From JAMLIA01 sp039810005 (GTDB lineage Bacteria > Chloroflexota > Chloroflexia > Thermomicrobiales > CFX8), in the NCBI GenBank assembly GCA_039810005.1, contig JBDHWD010000151.1, positions 1 to 6,434 of the forward strand: 6,434 nucleotides of DNA. The letters are read 5' to 3'. The notes under the pieces were generated by a model that was not told where the DNA came from, searched no databases, and was given only the letters and a program-made list of their open reading frames with translations. Positions 1-6,434 of the stretch are shown here, in pieces (position 1 is the stretch's first letter; each line of letters opens with the position of its first letter). A program made the translations under genes and the position numbers.

Positions 1-1106
1 GGAGCAACATCGTGCCGCACGCGCGGTACTACGGGACGGTCGACGCGACGCCGCTCTTCGTCCTGCTCGTCGCCGACTATCTGCGCTGGACCGGCGACGA
101 CGCGCTGTTCGACGAGCTGCGGTCGAACGTGGATCTGGCGCTGGAATGGATCGACCGCTGGGGCGACTCGAACGGTGACGGCCTGCTCGATTACCAGCGC
201 TACTCGGAACGCGGGCCGCAGAATCAGGGCTGGAAAGACAGCGACAACTCCGTCCAGCACATCGACGGTCGGGAGCTGCGAGGCCCGGTGGCCGTCATCG
301 AGGTGCAGGGCTACGTGTACGCCGCCCGCCTCGCCATCGCCGACGTCTACGAGCGCCGCGGCGACCCGGATCGCGCCGCACAGCTGCGCGCGGATGCCAC
401 CGAGCTGCGCGAGCGGATTGAACGCGTCTACTGGCAGCCGGAGCGCGACTACTTCGCCGAAGCGATCGACGGCGACGGACGGCAGGTCGAGTCACTGACC
501 TCGAACCAGGCGCATCTGCTCTTTGCCGGGGCAGTCGAGCCCGAGCGCGCTCGAGCCGTGACAGACAGGCTCCTGAAGCCCGACATGTTCTCCGGCTGGG
601 GCGTCAGGACACTGGCCAGCACGATGCCGCACTACAACCCGATGAGCTACCACAACGGCTCGGTCTGGCCGCACGACAACGGCTTCGTGCTGTGGGGGCT
701 TCGACGCTACGCGATGCTCGACGAGCTGGAGAGCGTCGCAACGGCGCTGTTCGACGCGGCCACGCGCTTTCGCTACAACCGGCTCCCGGAGCTGATGTGC
801 GGCTTCCCCCGCGGCGAAGGGGTCCGCGAGATGCCGATTTCCTATCCTGTCTCCTGCTCGCCACAAGCATGGGCCGCCGGCGTGCCCTACGTCATCGTCG
901 AGACGTTGCTAGGACTGCGGGCCGACGCGCATCGCAACCAGGTCGTGCTGGACCCATGGCTCCCCAGTTGGCTCTCCGAAATCGAGGTTCGGGGACTCAG
1001 GGTCGGCGGTCGACGGATCGACGTCGTCGTATCCGGCTACCGCGACGATGTGAGCGTGCGGGTGAAGTCCAACCCGGATCACCTGACAGTCATTACGTCA
1101 ACTTGA
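1..1106 (+). CDS. Amylo-alpha-1,6-glucosidase / glycogen debranching-type glycoside hydrolase, C-terminal part (5' end outside window)
   Basis: The frame is open from base 3 to the TGA at 1104-1106, giving 367 visible residues. Related proteins usually run to about 700 residues, so roughly half, including the N-terminal domain, lies outside the window. The visible part is an (alpha/alpha)6-barrel of the GDE_C kind, which removes alpha-1,6-linked glucose from glycogen-like glucans. Landmarks are PHARYYGTVDATPLF at the left edge, an EF-hand-like DSNGDG loop near 165-185, NQGWKDSDNS at 222-251 (acidic residues expected in the active site), SGWGVRTLA then YHNGSVWPHDNG around 590-680, and PVSCSPQAWAAG from 846. 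These are family hallmarks, and I see no frameshift. The GTG at 12 is internal, not the true start. The GT4 gene begins 95 bp downstream on the same strand, so a shared glucan or glycoside role is plausible but unproven. The exact linkage hydrolysed cannot be read from the sequence. Confidence 0.88.
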   Translation, partial: SNIVPHARYYGTVDATPLFVLLVADYLRWTGDDALFDELRSNVDLALEWIDRWGDSNGDGLLDYQRYSERGPQNQGWKDSDNSVQHIDGRELRGPVAVIEVQGYVYAARLAIADVYERRGDPDRAAQLRADATELRERIERVYWQPERDYFAEAIDGDGRQVESLTSNQAHLLFAGAVEPERARAVTDRLLKPDMFSGWGVRTLASTMPHYNPMSYHNGSVWPHDNGFVLWGLRRYAMLDELESVATALFDAATRFRYNRLPELMCGFPRGEGVREMPISYPVSCSPQAWAAGVPYVIVETLLGLRADAHRNQVVLDPWLPSWLSEIEVRGLRVGGRRIDVVVSGYRDDVSVRVKSNPDHLTVITST

Positions 1107-1142
1107 CAACCGGTCGTCCCCAGGGCGCGGCATACGTTCTGC

Positions 1143-1161
1143 ATGTGACCAGCGGTCACAT
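1143..1161. promoter_or_regulatory. Perfect 8-bp palindrome upstream of the GT4 gene (operator-like)
   Basis: ATGTGACC-AGC-GGTCACAT is a perfect inverted repeat with a 3-bp centre, 40 bp before the GT4 start codon. It contains TGTGA and TCACA separated by 7 bp; the CRP/FNR-family consensus spacing is 6, so I do not call it a CRP site. No T-run follows it, so it is a poor intrinsic terminator for the upstream hydrolase gene. An operator is the simplest reading, but I found no convincing -35/-10 pair beside it. Confidence 0.4.
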
Positions 1162-1201
1162 CTGGACCAGCGATACGTACAGGGACTGGGGAGACATCGT
1201 C

Positions 1202-2263
1202 ATGCGAATAGCCCAGATCGCCCCGCTCTACGAGGCCGTGCCACCACGAAAATACGGCGGGACGGAACGAATCGTCTCGCTTCTGACCGACTATCTCGTC
1301 GATCGCGGCCACGACGTGACACTGTTCGCGAGCGGGGATTCGCGAACAAAGGCAAACCTGATTCCGGGTTCTGCCGAGGCGCTGCGCCTCTCACCAACAA
1401 CGACCGATCCGATCGCCCCGCACATCGCGATGCTCGAGCAGGTCCGCGAGCTGGCGAATCAGTTCGACATCATCCACAACCACGTCGACTATCTCGCATA
1501 TCCATTTATCCGCCAATGGAGCACCCCGACCGTCACGACGCTGCACGGGCGGCTGGACATCCCTGAGCTGCCGCTCATTTACCGGCGCTTCCCGGATGTC
1601 CAGCTCATCTCGATCAGCGACAGCCAGCGCGAGCCGCTGACGCCGTTTGGGCTGCGCTGGGTCGGACGGGTCTATAACGCTACCTGCTGCGATGTTCTTG
1701 GGCCGACTGGCGACGGCGGCGACTATCTCGTCTTCCTCGGCCGGGTCAGCGCCGAGAAGCGGCCCGACCTTGCGGTCGAGGTAGCGCGACGGACAGGCTT
1801 GCCACTGAAGATCGCGGCGAAGGTCGATGTTGCCGACCGCGCCTGGCATGAGGAGCACCTCGCACCGCTCCTCGATGACCCGCTTGTCGATTTCATCGGC
1901 GAAGTAGATGACGGCGGGAAGGCTGAGCTACTGCGCGGGGCGCGAGCGCTCCTCTTCCCATCCTCGTGGCCGGAACCGTTCGGGCTGTCGATGATCGAGG
2001 CGATGGCCTGTGGCACGCCCGTCGTAGGGCTACGCTACGGCGCAGTGCCAGAAGTCATTGACCACGGGCGGACCGGTTTCGTCTGCAATTCGGTAGATGA
2101 GATGGTCGCAGCCGTGCGCCGCATCGGCGAGATCGACCGCGCCGCCTGCCGATCGCACGTCGAACGGCGCTTCTCGGTGCCAGTAATGGGCGCGGCCTAC
2201 GAGTCTATCTATGAGTCGATCATCCGGGTTCAGGGGCCGATCCCCCTGCCATCAGCGTCCTAG
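1202..2263 (+). CDS. GT4-family glycosyltransferase
   Basis: This 353-residue protein is a cytoplasmic GT-B fold retaining glycosyltransferase that moves a sugar from a nucleotide-sugar donor to an unknown acceptor. The N-terminal domain opens with MRIAQIAPLYEAVPP and the glycine loop YGGTER (18-23), followed by IHNHVDYLA and TLHG. The C-terminal donor-binding domain has FLGRVSAEKRPD with R181 and K186, and the EX7E motif in SWPEPFGLSMIEAMACGTP (E258 and E266), then GAVPEVI and GRTGFV. These are standard GT4 donor-site features. The ATG at 1202 is chosen because GGGGAGA (1188-1194) sits 7 nt upstream and the protein starts exactly at the usual MRIAQI strand; the frame stays open further upstream only because it overlaps the hydrolase gene. 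The stop codon overlaps the stop of the opposing signal peptidase gene. The debranching-type hydrolase upstream hints at glucoside or glucan metabolism. The acceptor cannot be predicted. Confidence 0.9.
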   Translation: MRIAQIAPLYEAVPPRKYGGTERIVSLLTDYLVDRGHDVTLFASGDSRTKANLIPGSAEALRLSPTTTDPIAPHIAMLEQVRELANQFDIIHNHVDYLAYPFIRQWSTPTVTTLHGRLDIPELPLIYRRFPDVQLISISDSQREPLTPFGLRWVGRVYNATCCDVLGPTGDGGDYLVFLGRVSAEKRPDLAVEVARRTGLPLKIAAKVDVADRAWHEEHLAPLLDDPLVDFIGEVDDGGKAELLRGARALLFPSSWPEPFGLSMIEAMACGTPVVGLRYGAVPEVIDHGRTGFVCNSVDEMVAAVRRIGEIDRAACRSHVERRFSVPVMGAAYESIYESIIRVQGPIPLPSAS

Positions 2264-2856
2264 GAACCGATGCTGATTGCGTTCGGCGGCCAGATGCTGA
2301 CCATGACCTTGCCGATGATCGCGTCCTCATCAACCGGCCCGAACAGTCGCGAATCGCTGCTATTCGGCCGGTTGTCGCCGAGGACATAGATCATGCCCTC
2401 CGGGACGGTGATGTCGCAGTAGGCTGTATGGAAGCAGGTCGTATGGACGCCCTGCAGGTAGTCCTCATCCAGCGCCACGCCGTTGATCGTCACGGCACCG
2501 TTCTCGATCGCTACATGGTCGCCGGGCAGGCCGATGACGCGCTTGATGTACGGCTCGTCGCTCTGAACCGGCGGATCGAACACGATCACGTCGCCGCGGT
2601 GCGGTGTCTGAAAGCGATACGCGCCGTTGAGGATGACCCGATTGCCGTTGTGATACGTCGGCGACATGCTCTCGCCTTCGATGGCATAGGTCGGCGCGAC
2701 CGTGCGAATGCCGAAGAAGAGCGCAGCGCAAATCAGAGCAAACCGGATTGTCGGGAGAAACGAACGCCAACGGCTCATGGGCTTCACCGGCTGTAGTGGT
2801 TGTGTTCCCTGCTGATCGAATGAATCAGACTGGGTGATTTCGTCTGTTGGGATCAC
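2260..2856 (-). CDS. lepB: Type I signal peptidase
   Basis: This 198-residue membrane serine protease (S26A family) cleaves signal peptides from exported proteins on the outer face of the cytoplasmic membrane. A polar N-terminal tail rich in Q, D and P (1-32) precedes one hydrophobic anchor at about 34-56. Catalytic Ser63 lies in GESMSPTY (61-68). Catalytic Lys105 lies in YIKRVIGLPGD (103-113). The box with GDNRPNSSDSR is at 160-170, followed by GPVDEDAIIGK. Length and single anchor match the short Bacillus-type enzymes rather than long two-anchor E. coli LepB. C141 and C147 are close together in the outer domain and could form a disulfide. The start is GTG (2856-2854), supported by AAGGGGGAT on the minus strand (2861-2868), about 4-6 nt upstream. 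The alternative Met27 would leave a very short tail before the anchor and has no better ribosome site. The gene follows the siderophore-interacting gene by 129 bp, a gap in which I found no convincing promoter, so co-transcription is possible. Confidence 0.93.
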   Translation of the reverse strand: MIPTDEITQSDSFDQQGTQPLQPVKPMSRWRSFLPTIRFALICAALFFGIRTVAPTYAIEGESMSPTYHNGNRVILNGAYRFQTPHRGDVIVFDPPVQSDEPYIKRVIGLPGDHVAIENGAVTINGVALDEDYLQGVHTTCFHTAYCDITVPEGMIYVLGDNRPNSSDSRLFGPVDEDAIIGKVMVSIWPPNAISIGS

Positions 2857-2985
2857 GGGGATCCCCCTTCGTCAGTGCGGAATGGCGGGGTCGCAAAGCG
2901 GATGGCCGACTGGTGACACGGCCGGATTCGGCGTGTAACTCTCAAGGTGTACCAGACTGCGCAACCGATGTGACCCCCGCGAATG

Positions 2986-3804
2986 TTATTCGTCGAGCGG
3001 CAGGTGGTGATCATAGTTCTCCACGGCGCGCTTCCAGTAGCCAGTGAAGCGGGTGCGCGCTTCCGGAATGCCGCGCTCGTTCAGCAGATAGCGCCGCGCC
3101 TGGCGCATCGATCCGGCCTCGCCGGCAGCCCAGCAGAAGATGTTGCCCGCCGGAAACTCCAGCGTCCGCAGCGTGTCAGCGATGAGATTACTCGTGTCGC
3201 CGGCCGTGTCGTCGCGATGCAGCCAGATGATCTGCGCATCGGCGTCAGTCTGCAGCGCAATCTCCTCGCTCGCGTTGGCAACCTCAATGACAGCGATCAC
3301 CGGCACGCCGGCCGGCAGATCCTCTAGTCGTCGCGCAATCGAGGGCAAGCCAGTCTCATCGCCGGCCAGCACGAAGCCATCGATCTGCCCGCTCAGCATC
3401 CGCGAGCGACGCGGGCCGCTGCAGCCGAGATAGTGGCCGGGCCTGGCGTTGGCCGCCCAGTTCGAGGCTGCGCCACCGTCGTGGACGACAAAGTCAAAAG
3501 CGACCTCGCCGGCCTCGGCATCGTGAAGGCGGGGCGTGAACTCGCGTCCTGGCGGGCGCATGCCTTCCGCAAATACGAGCTTGGAGCCATCAACCTCCGG
3601 CACCCACGATGCATCGGTCGGGTCCGGCGGGAAGAAGAGCCGTGCGCCATCGTCGGCTGCGTCGGAGCGAAAGCCGTGCACTGCATCTCCACCGAGCGTC
3701 ACCCGGATCATGTGAGGCGCGATGTACTCAGAGCGGACGACCTCAAGCAAACGGAAGACAAACGGATGCTGGACGACCTGGATCGGAGATTCGGCTTCGG
3801 ACAC
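2986..3804 (-). CDS. Siderophore-interacting protein, FAD-dependent ferric-chelate reductase family
   Basis: This 272-residue cytoplasmic flavoprotein belongs to the ViuB/YqjH/SIP family, which reduces ferric iron in imported siderophores with NAD(P)H or ferredoxin so the iron is released. The N-terminal FAD-binding barrel runs to about residue 134. It has the flavin motif as REFTPR (87-92), where the usual RxYT tyrosine is phenylalanine, then DFVVHDGGAASNWA (104-117) and GPRRS (130-134). The C-terminal nucleotide-binding domain has LAGDETGLPSI (146-156) and WAAGEAGSMRQARRYL near the end, with a C-terminal YWKRAVEN. All are family signatures. The frame reaches back to a GTG at 3846, but only the GTG at 3804-3802 has a good Shine-Dalgarno (AAGGTGG, plus-strand 3811-3817, 6 nt spacing), so I use it. 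No siderophore transporter or biosynthesis gene is visible nearby. It is divergent from the ChrB-type gene with a shared 139-bp control region. Confidence 0.9.
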   Translation of the reverse strand: MSEAESPIQVVQHPFVFRLLEVVRSEYIAPHMIRVTLGGDAVHGFRSDAADDGARLFFPPDPTDASWVPEVDGSKLVFAEGMRPPGREFTPRLHDAEAGEVAFDFVVHDGGAASNWAANARPGHYLGCSGPRRSRMLSGQIDGFVLAGDETGLPSIARRLEDLPAGVPVIAVIEVANASEEIALQTDADAQIIWLHRDDTAGDTSNLIADTLRTLEFPAGNIFCWAAGEAGSMRQARRYLLNERGIPEARTRFTGYWKRAVENYDHHLPLDE

Positions 3805-3839
3805 GCTATTCCACCTTCGATGTCTCATCATGCATTCAG

Positions 3840-3868
3840 ACGACACGTCATTGTCGCCAGACTGTCAA
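3840..3868 (-). promoter_or_regulatory. Possible promoter of the siderophore-interacting gene
   Basis: On the minus strand a perfect -35 TTGACA (3868-3863) is followed at 17 bp by TGTCGT (3845-3840), which matches only 3 of 6 positions of the -10 consensus. If used, transcription would begin near 3833, after the upstream GTG at 3846, which agrees with the start chosen at 3804. The weak -10 keeps confidence low. Confidence 0.3.
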
Positions 3869-3876
3869 GAGCTCCG

Positions 3877-3897
3877 GTCATGTGCCTGATGACATGA
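3877..3897. promoter_or_regulatory. Inverted repeats in the divergent spacer, overlapping the chrB-type -35 box
   Basis: Two overlapping inverted repeats are present: GTCAT-N7-ATGAC (3877-3893) and TCATGT-N8-ACATGA (3878-3897). The right half-site includes the -35 hexamer of the ChrB-type gene, and the left lies 9 bp from the TTGACA proposed for the opposite gene. A regulator bound here could block or tune both genes. The regulator is unknown, and no regulator gene is in the window beside it. Confidence 0.35.
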
Positions 3898-3917
3898 TCC
3901 CCGAGAGCCGGTATCCT
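3889..3917 (+). promoter_or_regulatory. Promoter of the ChrB-type gene
   Basis: ATGACA (3889-3894, 5 of 6 matches to TTGACA) and TATCCT (3912-3917, 4 of 6 to TATAAT) are separated by exactly 17 bp. The expected start of transcription, near 3924, leaves room for the ribosome site at 3931-3937. This is a sigma-70-type match; no experiment supports it. Confidence 0.5.
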
Positions 3918-3943
3918 CGCCAGCGATACAGAGAGGACAATCC

Positions 3944-4408
3944 ATGGCAACAAAATGGGTAACCCGCGAAAGTGTCCGCGTCGACCGTGTCTCCAGCACC
4001 TGGCTGATCCTGTCGTTTGTCGACCCTGACGCGACGATGCTTTACGTACCGACTGATCAGGTCATGGAAGTCGCCGAGCGCGAGAACGCCATCCCGTTCG
4101 ATGTCCCCGGCGTCGAGATGGGCCACCACGGGGACGAGTGCTCGTTCGACGCGATTCTGAAGGCGCACGGGCCGAAGGATGATGAGGCGCTGGCCGAGGT
4201 CGCGCGCATCGTCCGCGGCGCAGACACGCCGAACAAGGACCTGACGCCCGAGTCACGCGGGTTGCACGCGCTGGCCAACGGCTTCAAACGCATGATGCTC
4301 GAAGGTGGCTATGACGACCGCGAATCGATCCGCCGCCAGTGGTACATGTACAACGCGTTCTACCTCGCCTGCGGTGGCGACCCGGCCAAGCTGAAGGAGC
4401 CGATGTAG
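3944..4408 (+). CDS. ChrB C-terminal-domain protein (chromate resistance family), standalone form
   Basis: This is a 154-residue soluble protein. The sequence KWVTRESVRVDRVSSTWLI (4-22), FVDPDA (25-30), LYVP (33-36), AIPFDVPGVEMGHHGDECSFDAIL (49-72) and a later GLHALANGF follows the conserved pattern of the C-terminal domain of ChrB, a protein that accompanies the chromate exporter ChrA and acts as a chromate-responsive regulator in studied proteobacteria. H61, H62, C66 and D69 look like metal or substrate ligands. Full ChrB is about twice as long, with an additional N-terminal domain that is absent here. Such short versions are common, and their own function is not established. The ATG at 3944 is preceded by GAGAGGA (3931-3937) at 6 nt. 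No chrA gene is visible. The neighbour transcribed the other way handles ferric iron, so a metal or redox stress theme is possible. The family call is firm; a chromate role is not. Confidence 0.85.
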   Translation: MATKWVTRESVRVDRVSSTWLILSFVDPDATMLYVPTDQVMEVAERENAIPFDVPGVEMGHHGDECSFDAILKAHGPKDDEALAEVARIVRGADTPNKDLTPESRGLHALANGFKRMMLEGGYDDRESIRRQWYMYNAFYLACGGDPAKLKEPM

Positions 4409-4423
4409 GTTCGTTCGCACCTC

Positions 4424-4461
4424 GCCCACCGCGAAGATGTAGGGGCGTATCGCATACGCCC
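4424..4461 (+). repeat. Left 38-bp arm of the inverted-repeat element
   Basis: It starts GCCCACCGCGAAGATGTAG and ends in the self-complementary GGGCGTAT-CGC-ATACGCCC (4443-4461, 8-bp stem, 3-nt loop). It lies 15 bp after the stop codon of the ChrB-type gene. Confidence 0.85.
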
Positions 4462-4569
4462 GGCTAACTCGTCGACCCATCGGGACGGCACGCACTGACT
4501 TGGTTGCGGCCCAGGCGTGCAGCCGTCGACCCGGTCAATCGGCAAGCACCGAAGTGGTCGGGGGCAAAT

Positions 4570-4607
4570 GGGCGTATGCGATACGCCCCTACATTTTCGC
4601 AGTGGGC
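4570..4607 (-). repeat. Right 38-bp arm of the inverted-repeat element
   Basis: Reverse complement of the left arm with two substitutions (reads GCCCACTGCGAAAATGTAG on the minus strand). Its hairpin occupies 4570-4588. The near identity of the arms, when the surrounding bases share nothing, marks the boundaries. Confidence 0.85.
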
Positions 4608-4716
4608 CCCGTACCCGATAGCCCGTTCCCCCACGTCGATAACGCAACCGACCGGACTGTCGCCTCACATGTCTGGCCCCCGCAACATCTCATCGCCGCA
4701 CCTCACTTCTCGCCTC

Positions 4717-4745
4717 TTGCGTATTAACGAAAAAATCGTTATCAT
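4717..4745 (+). promoter_or_regulatory. ino1 promoter, likely giving a leaderless mRNA
   Basis: TTGCGT (4717-4722, 3 of 6 to the -35 consensus, with the important TTG) lies 17 bp from TATCAT (4740-4745, 5 of 6 to TATAAT). Transcription would begin 6-8 bp after the -10 box, at about 4752-4754, essentially on the A of the ATG at 4753. There is no Shine-Dalgarno between the -10 box and the ATG. Confidence 0.55.
4725..4741. promoter_or_regulatory. Palindrome overlapping the ino1 promoter (candidate autoregulatory operator)
   Basis: TAACGA-AAAAA-TCGTTA is a perfect 6-bp inverted repeat with an A5 centre, filling most of the spacer between -35 and -10 and covering the first two -10 bases. Another AACGA half-site follows at 4756-4760. 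A protein bound here would block RNA polymerase. The first domain encoded just downstream is a helix-turn-helix, so self-repression is the obvious hypothesis, not a demonstrated fact. Confidence 0.5.
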
Positions 4746-4752
4746 GCGTCGC

Positions 4753-6270
<1,518 letters not shown>

Positions 6271-6274
6271 AGCG

Positions 6275-6305
6275 GCGAACCGGGCGACGGGTCAGCGAAC
6301 CGGGC
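6275..6305 (+). repeat. 11-bp direct repeat after ino1
   Basis: GCGAACCGGGC occurs at 6275-6285 and 6295-6305, 20 bp apart. The second copy supplies most of the 5' strand of the following hairpin; the first could pair with the same 3' strand as a competitor. It may be a local duplication. Confidence 0.5.
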
Positions 6306-6339
6306 TCCTCAGTGCTCTATTCAGCATGGGGAGCCCGGT
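6299..6339 (+). terminator. Strong hairpin 28 bp after ino1 stop (terminator-like, no T-run)
   Basis: ACCGGGCTCC (6299-6308) pairs perfectly with GGAGCCCGGT (6330-6339). The stem continues through 6311/6327 with one T-G pair, then after a bulged G at 6312 by TGCT/AGCA, closing on a six-base loop (6317-6322). The sequence after it has no T-run, so it is not a classical intrinsic terminator; it may end transcription with help or protect the mRNA 3' end. Confidence 0.6.
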
Positions 6340-6370
6340 CGGCAGTCGGCCTGGCAGAAAGTCATTTTGA

Positions 6371-6419
6371 GTGGACTGTCAGCGCCAAAGTGGCGAACAA
6401 GTTGGCGCTGACAGACCGC
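6371..6419. repeat. Second strong hairpin with 13-bp perfect stem
   Basis: CTGTCAGCGCCAA (6376-6388) and TTGGCGCTGACAG (6402-6414) are perfect complements around a 13-nt loop; after one A-A mismatch four more outer pairs extend it to 6371/6419. An alternative small hairpin CGCCA/TGGCG (6383-6387 with 6391-6395) uses the same left strand. No T-run follows on either strand. It could be a bidirectional terminator, a recombination or regulator site, or the end of an element continuing past the window. Confidence 0.6.
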
Positions 6420-6434
6420 ACCTTGTCCTGTCAT

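Larger units (their letters stand above)
4424..4607. repeat. 184-bp inverted-repeat element: two 38-bp arms around 108 bp
   Basis: The 38-bp arms at 4424-4461 and 4570-4607 are inverted copies differing at two positions (arm bases 7 and 13). Each arm's inner end is itself a hairpin, GGGCGTAT-CGC-ATACGCCC or its complement. The 108-bp interior codes for nothing recognisable. This is the form of a paired REP/BIME-like unit or a small non-autonomous element (MITE). I see no target-site duplication directly outside the arms and no transposase, so a mobile origin is inference. As RNA it could fold into one long stem and might end transcription from the ChrB-type gene, though no T-run follows. Confidence 0.75.
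4409..4752. other. 344-bp gene-free region with repeat element and ino1 promoter
   Basis: There is no credible coding sequence here; the short open frames lack ribosome sites and family resemblance. From left to right it holds 15 bp of spacer, the 184-bp inverted-repeat structure (4424-4607), about 110 bp of pyrimidine-rich sequence with no recognised element (4608-4716), and the ino1 promoter with its overlapping palindrome (4717-4745). An 8-bp direct repeat GATGTAGG occurs at 4402-4409 (overlapping the chrB-type stop) and 4436-4443, which may be chance. Confidence 0.7.

Noticed and set aside
1103..1108. Consensus TTGACA overlapping the hydrolase stop codon as a -35 box for the GT4 gene
   Set aside because: The sequence 16-18 bp downstream is GC-rich with no -10 resemblance; the nearest AT-containing hexamer is 22 bp away.
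1144..1160. CRP/FNR binding site
   Set aside because: TGTGA and TCACA are separated by 7 bp, not the consensus 6, and no adjacent promoter was found.
692..1201. In-frame open extension upstream of the GT4 gene
   Set aside because: It overlaps the hydrolase gene in another frame and reads as low-complexity R/G/A sequence. The family N-terminus MRIAQI and a good ribosome site fix the start at 1202.
3805..3846. Longer start (GTG 3846, or the two ATGs at 3831 and 3828) for the siderophore-interacting gene
   Set aside because: None has a Shine-Dalgarno, whereas GTG 3804 has AAGGTGG at 6 nt; the extra residues do not look like the family.
3433..3897. 154-residue plus-strand open frame opposite the siderophore-interacting gene
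   Set aside because: It is antisense to a gene with clear family motifs, lacks a ribosome site and has no recognisable domain; a codon-bias shadow.
4424..4607. CRISPR array
   Set aside because: There are only two copies, in inverted rather than direct orientation, and no cas genes.
4504..4752. Upstream extension of the ino1 frame, including ATG 4744
   Set aside because: It runs through the repeat arm and the promoter and has no ribosome site or family resemblance. ATG 4744 lies within the -10 box.

Overview
The window looks like chromosomal DNA from a GC-rich bacterium, with dense coding on both strands, GTG starts and short gaps. The gene mix (a two-domain glycogen-debranching-type hydrolase next to a GT4 glycosyltransferase, a short single-anchor signal peptidase I, and a myo-inositol-1-phosphate synthase) fits Chloroflexota of the Thermomicrobia/Sphaerobacter kind. 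That placement is an impression from protein style, not a proven assignment. I see no phage, plasmid or CRISPR genes and no rRNA or tRNA.

Layout. Positions 1-1106 (+) hold the C-terminal half of an amylo-alpha-1,6-glucosidase-like enzyme cut by the window edge. A 95-bp gap with a perfect 8-bp palindrome leads into a GT4 glycosyltransferase (1202-2263, +). Its stop codon overlaps the stop of the convergent signal peptidase I gene (2260-2856, -). Upstream of that, on the same strand, lies a siderophore-interacting, FAD-dependent ferric reductase-type protein (2986-3804, -). It is transcribed divergently from a small ChrB C-terminal-domain protein (3944-4408, +). The divergent spacer carries a recognisable promoter for the ChrB-type gene and an inverted repeat overlapping its -35 box.

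Positions 4409-4752 contain no gene. They hold a 184-bp structure with two 38-bp arms in inverted orientation (36 of 38 identical), each arm ending in its own hairpin, and then a promoter. That promoter drives the most interesting gene (4753-6270, +): an inositol-1-phosphate synthase with a Cro/YdaS-like helix-turn-helix domain fused in frame at its N-terminus. The -10 box sits so close to the ATG that the mRNA is probably leaderless, and a palindrome (TAACGA-N5-TCGTTA) overlaps the promoter. Together these suggest an enzyme that represses or tunes its own gene, though this is inference. After the stop there are two strong hairpins, one with a 13-bp perfect stem.

The genes do not form one operon. 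The left pair is carbohydrate metabolism, the middle genes concern secretion and metal/redox chemistry, and the right gene makes inositol phosphate from glucose-6-phosphate, probably for inositol lipids or solutes.
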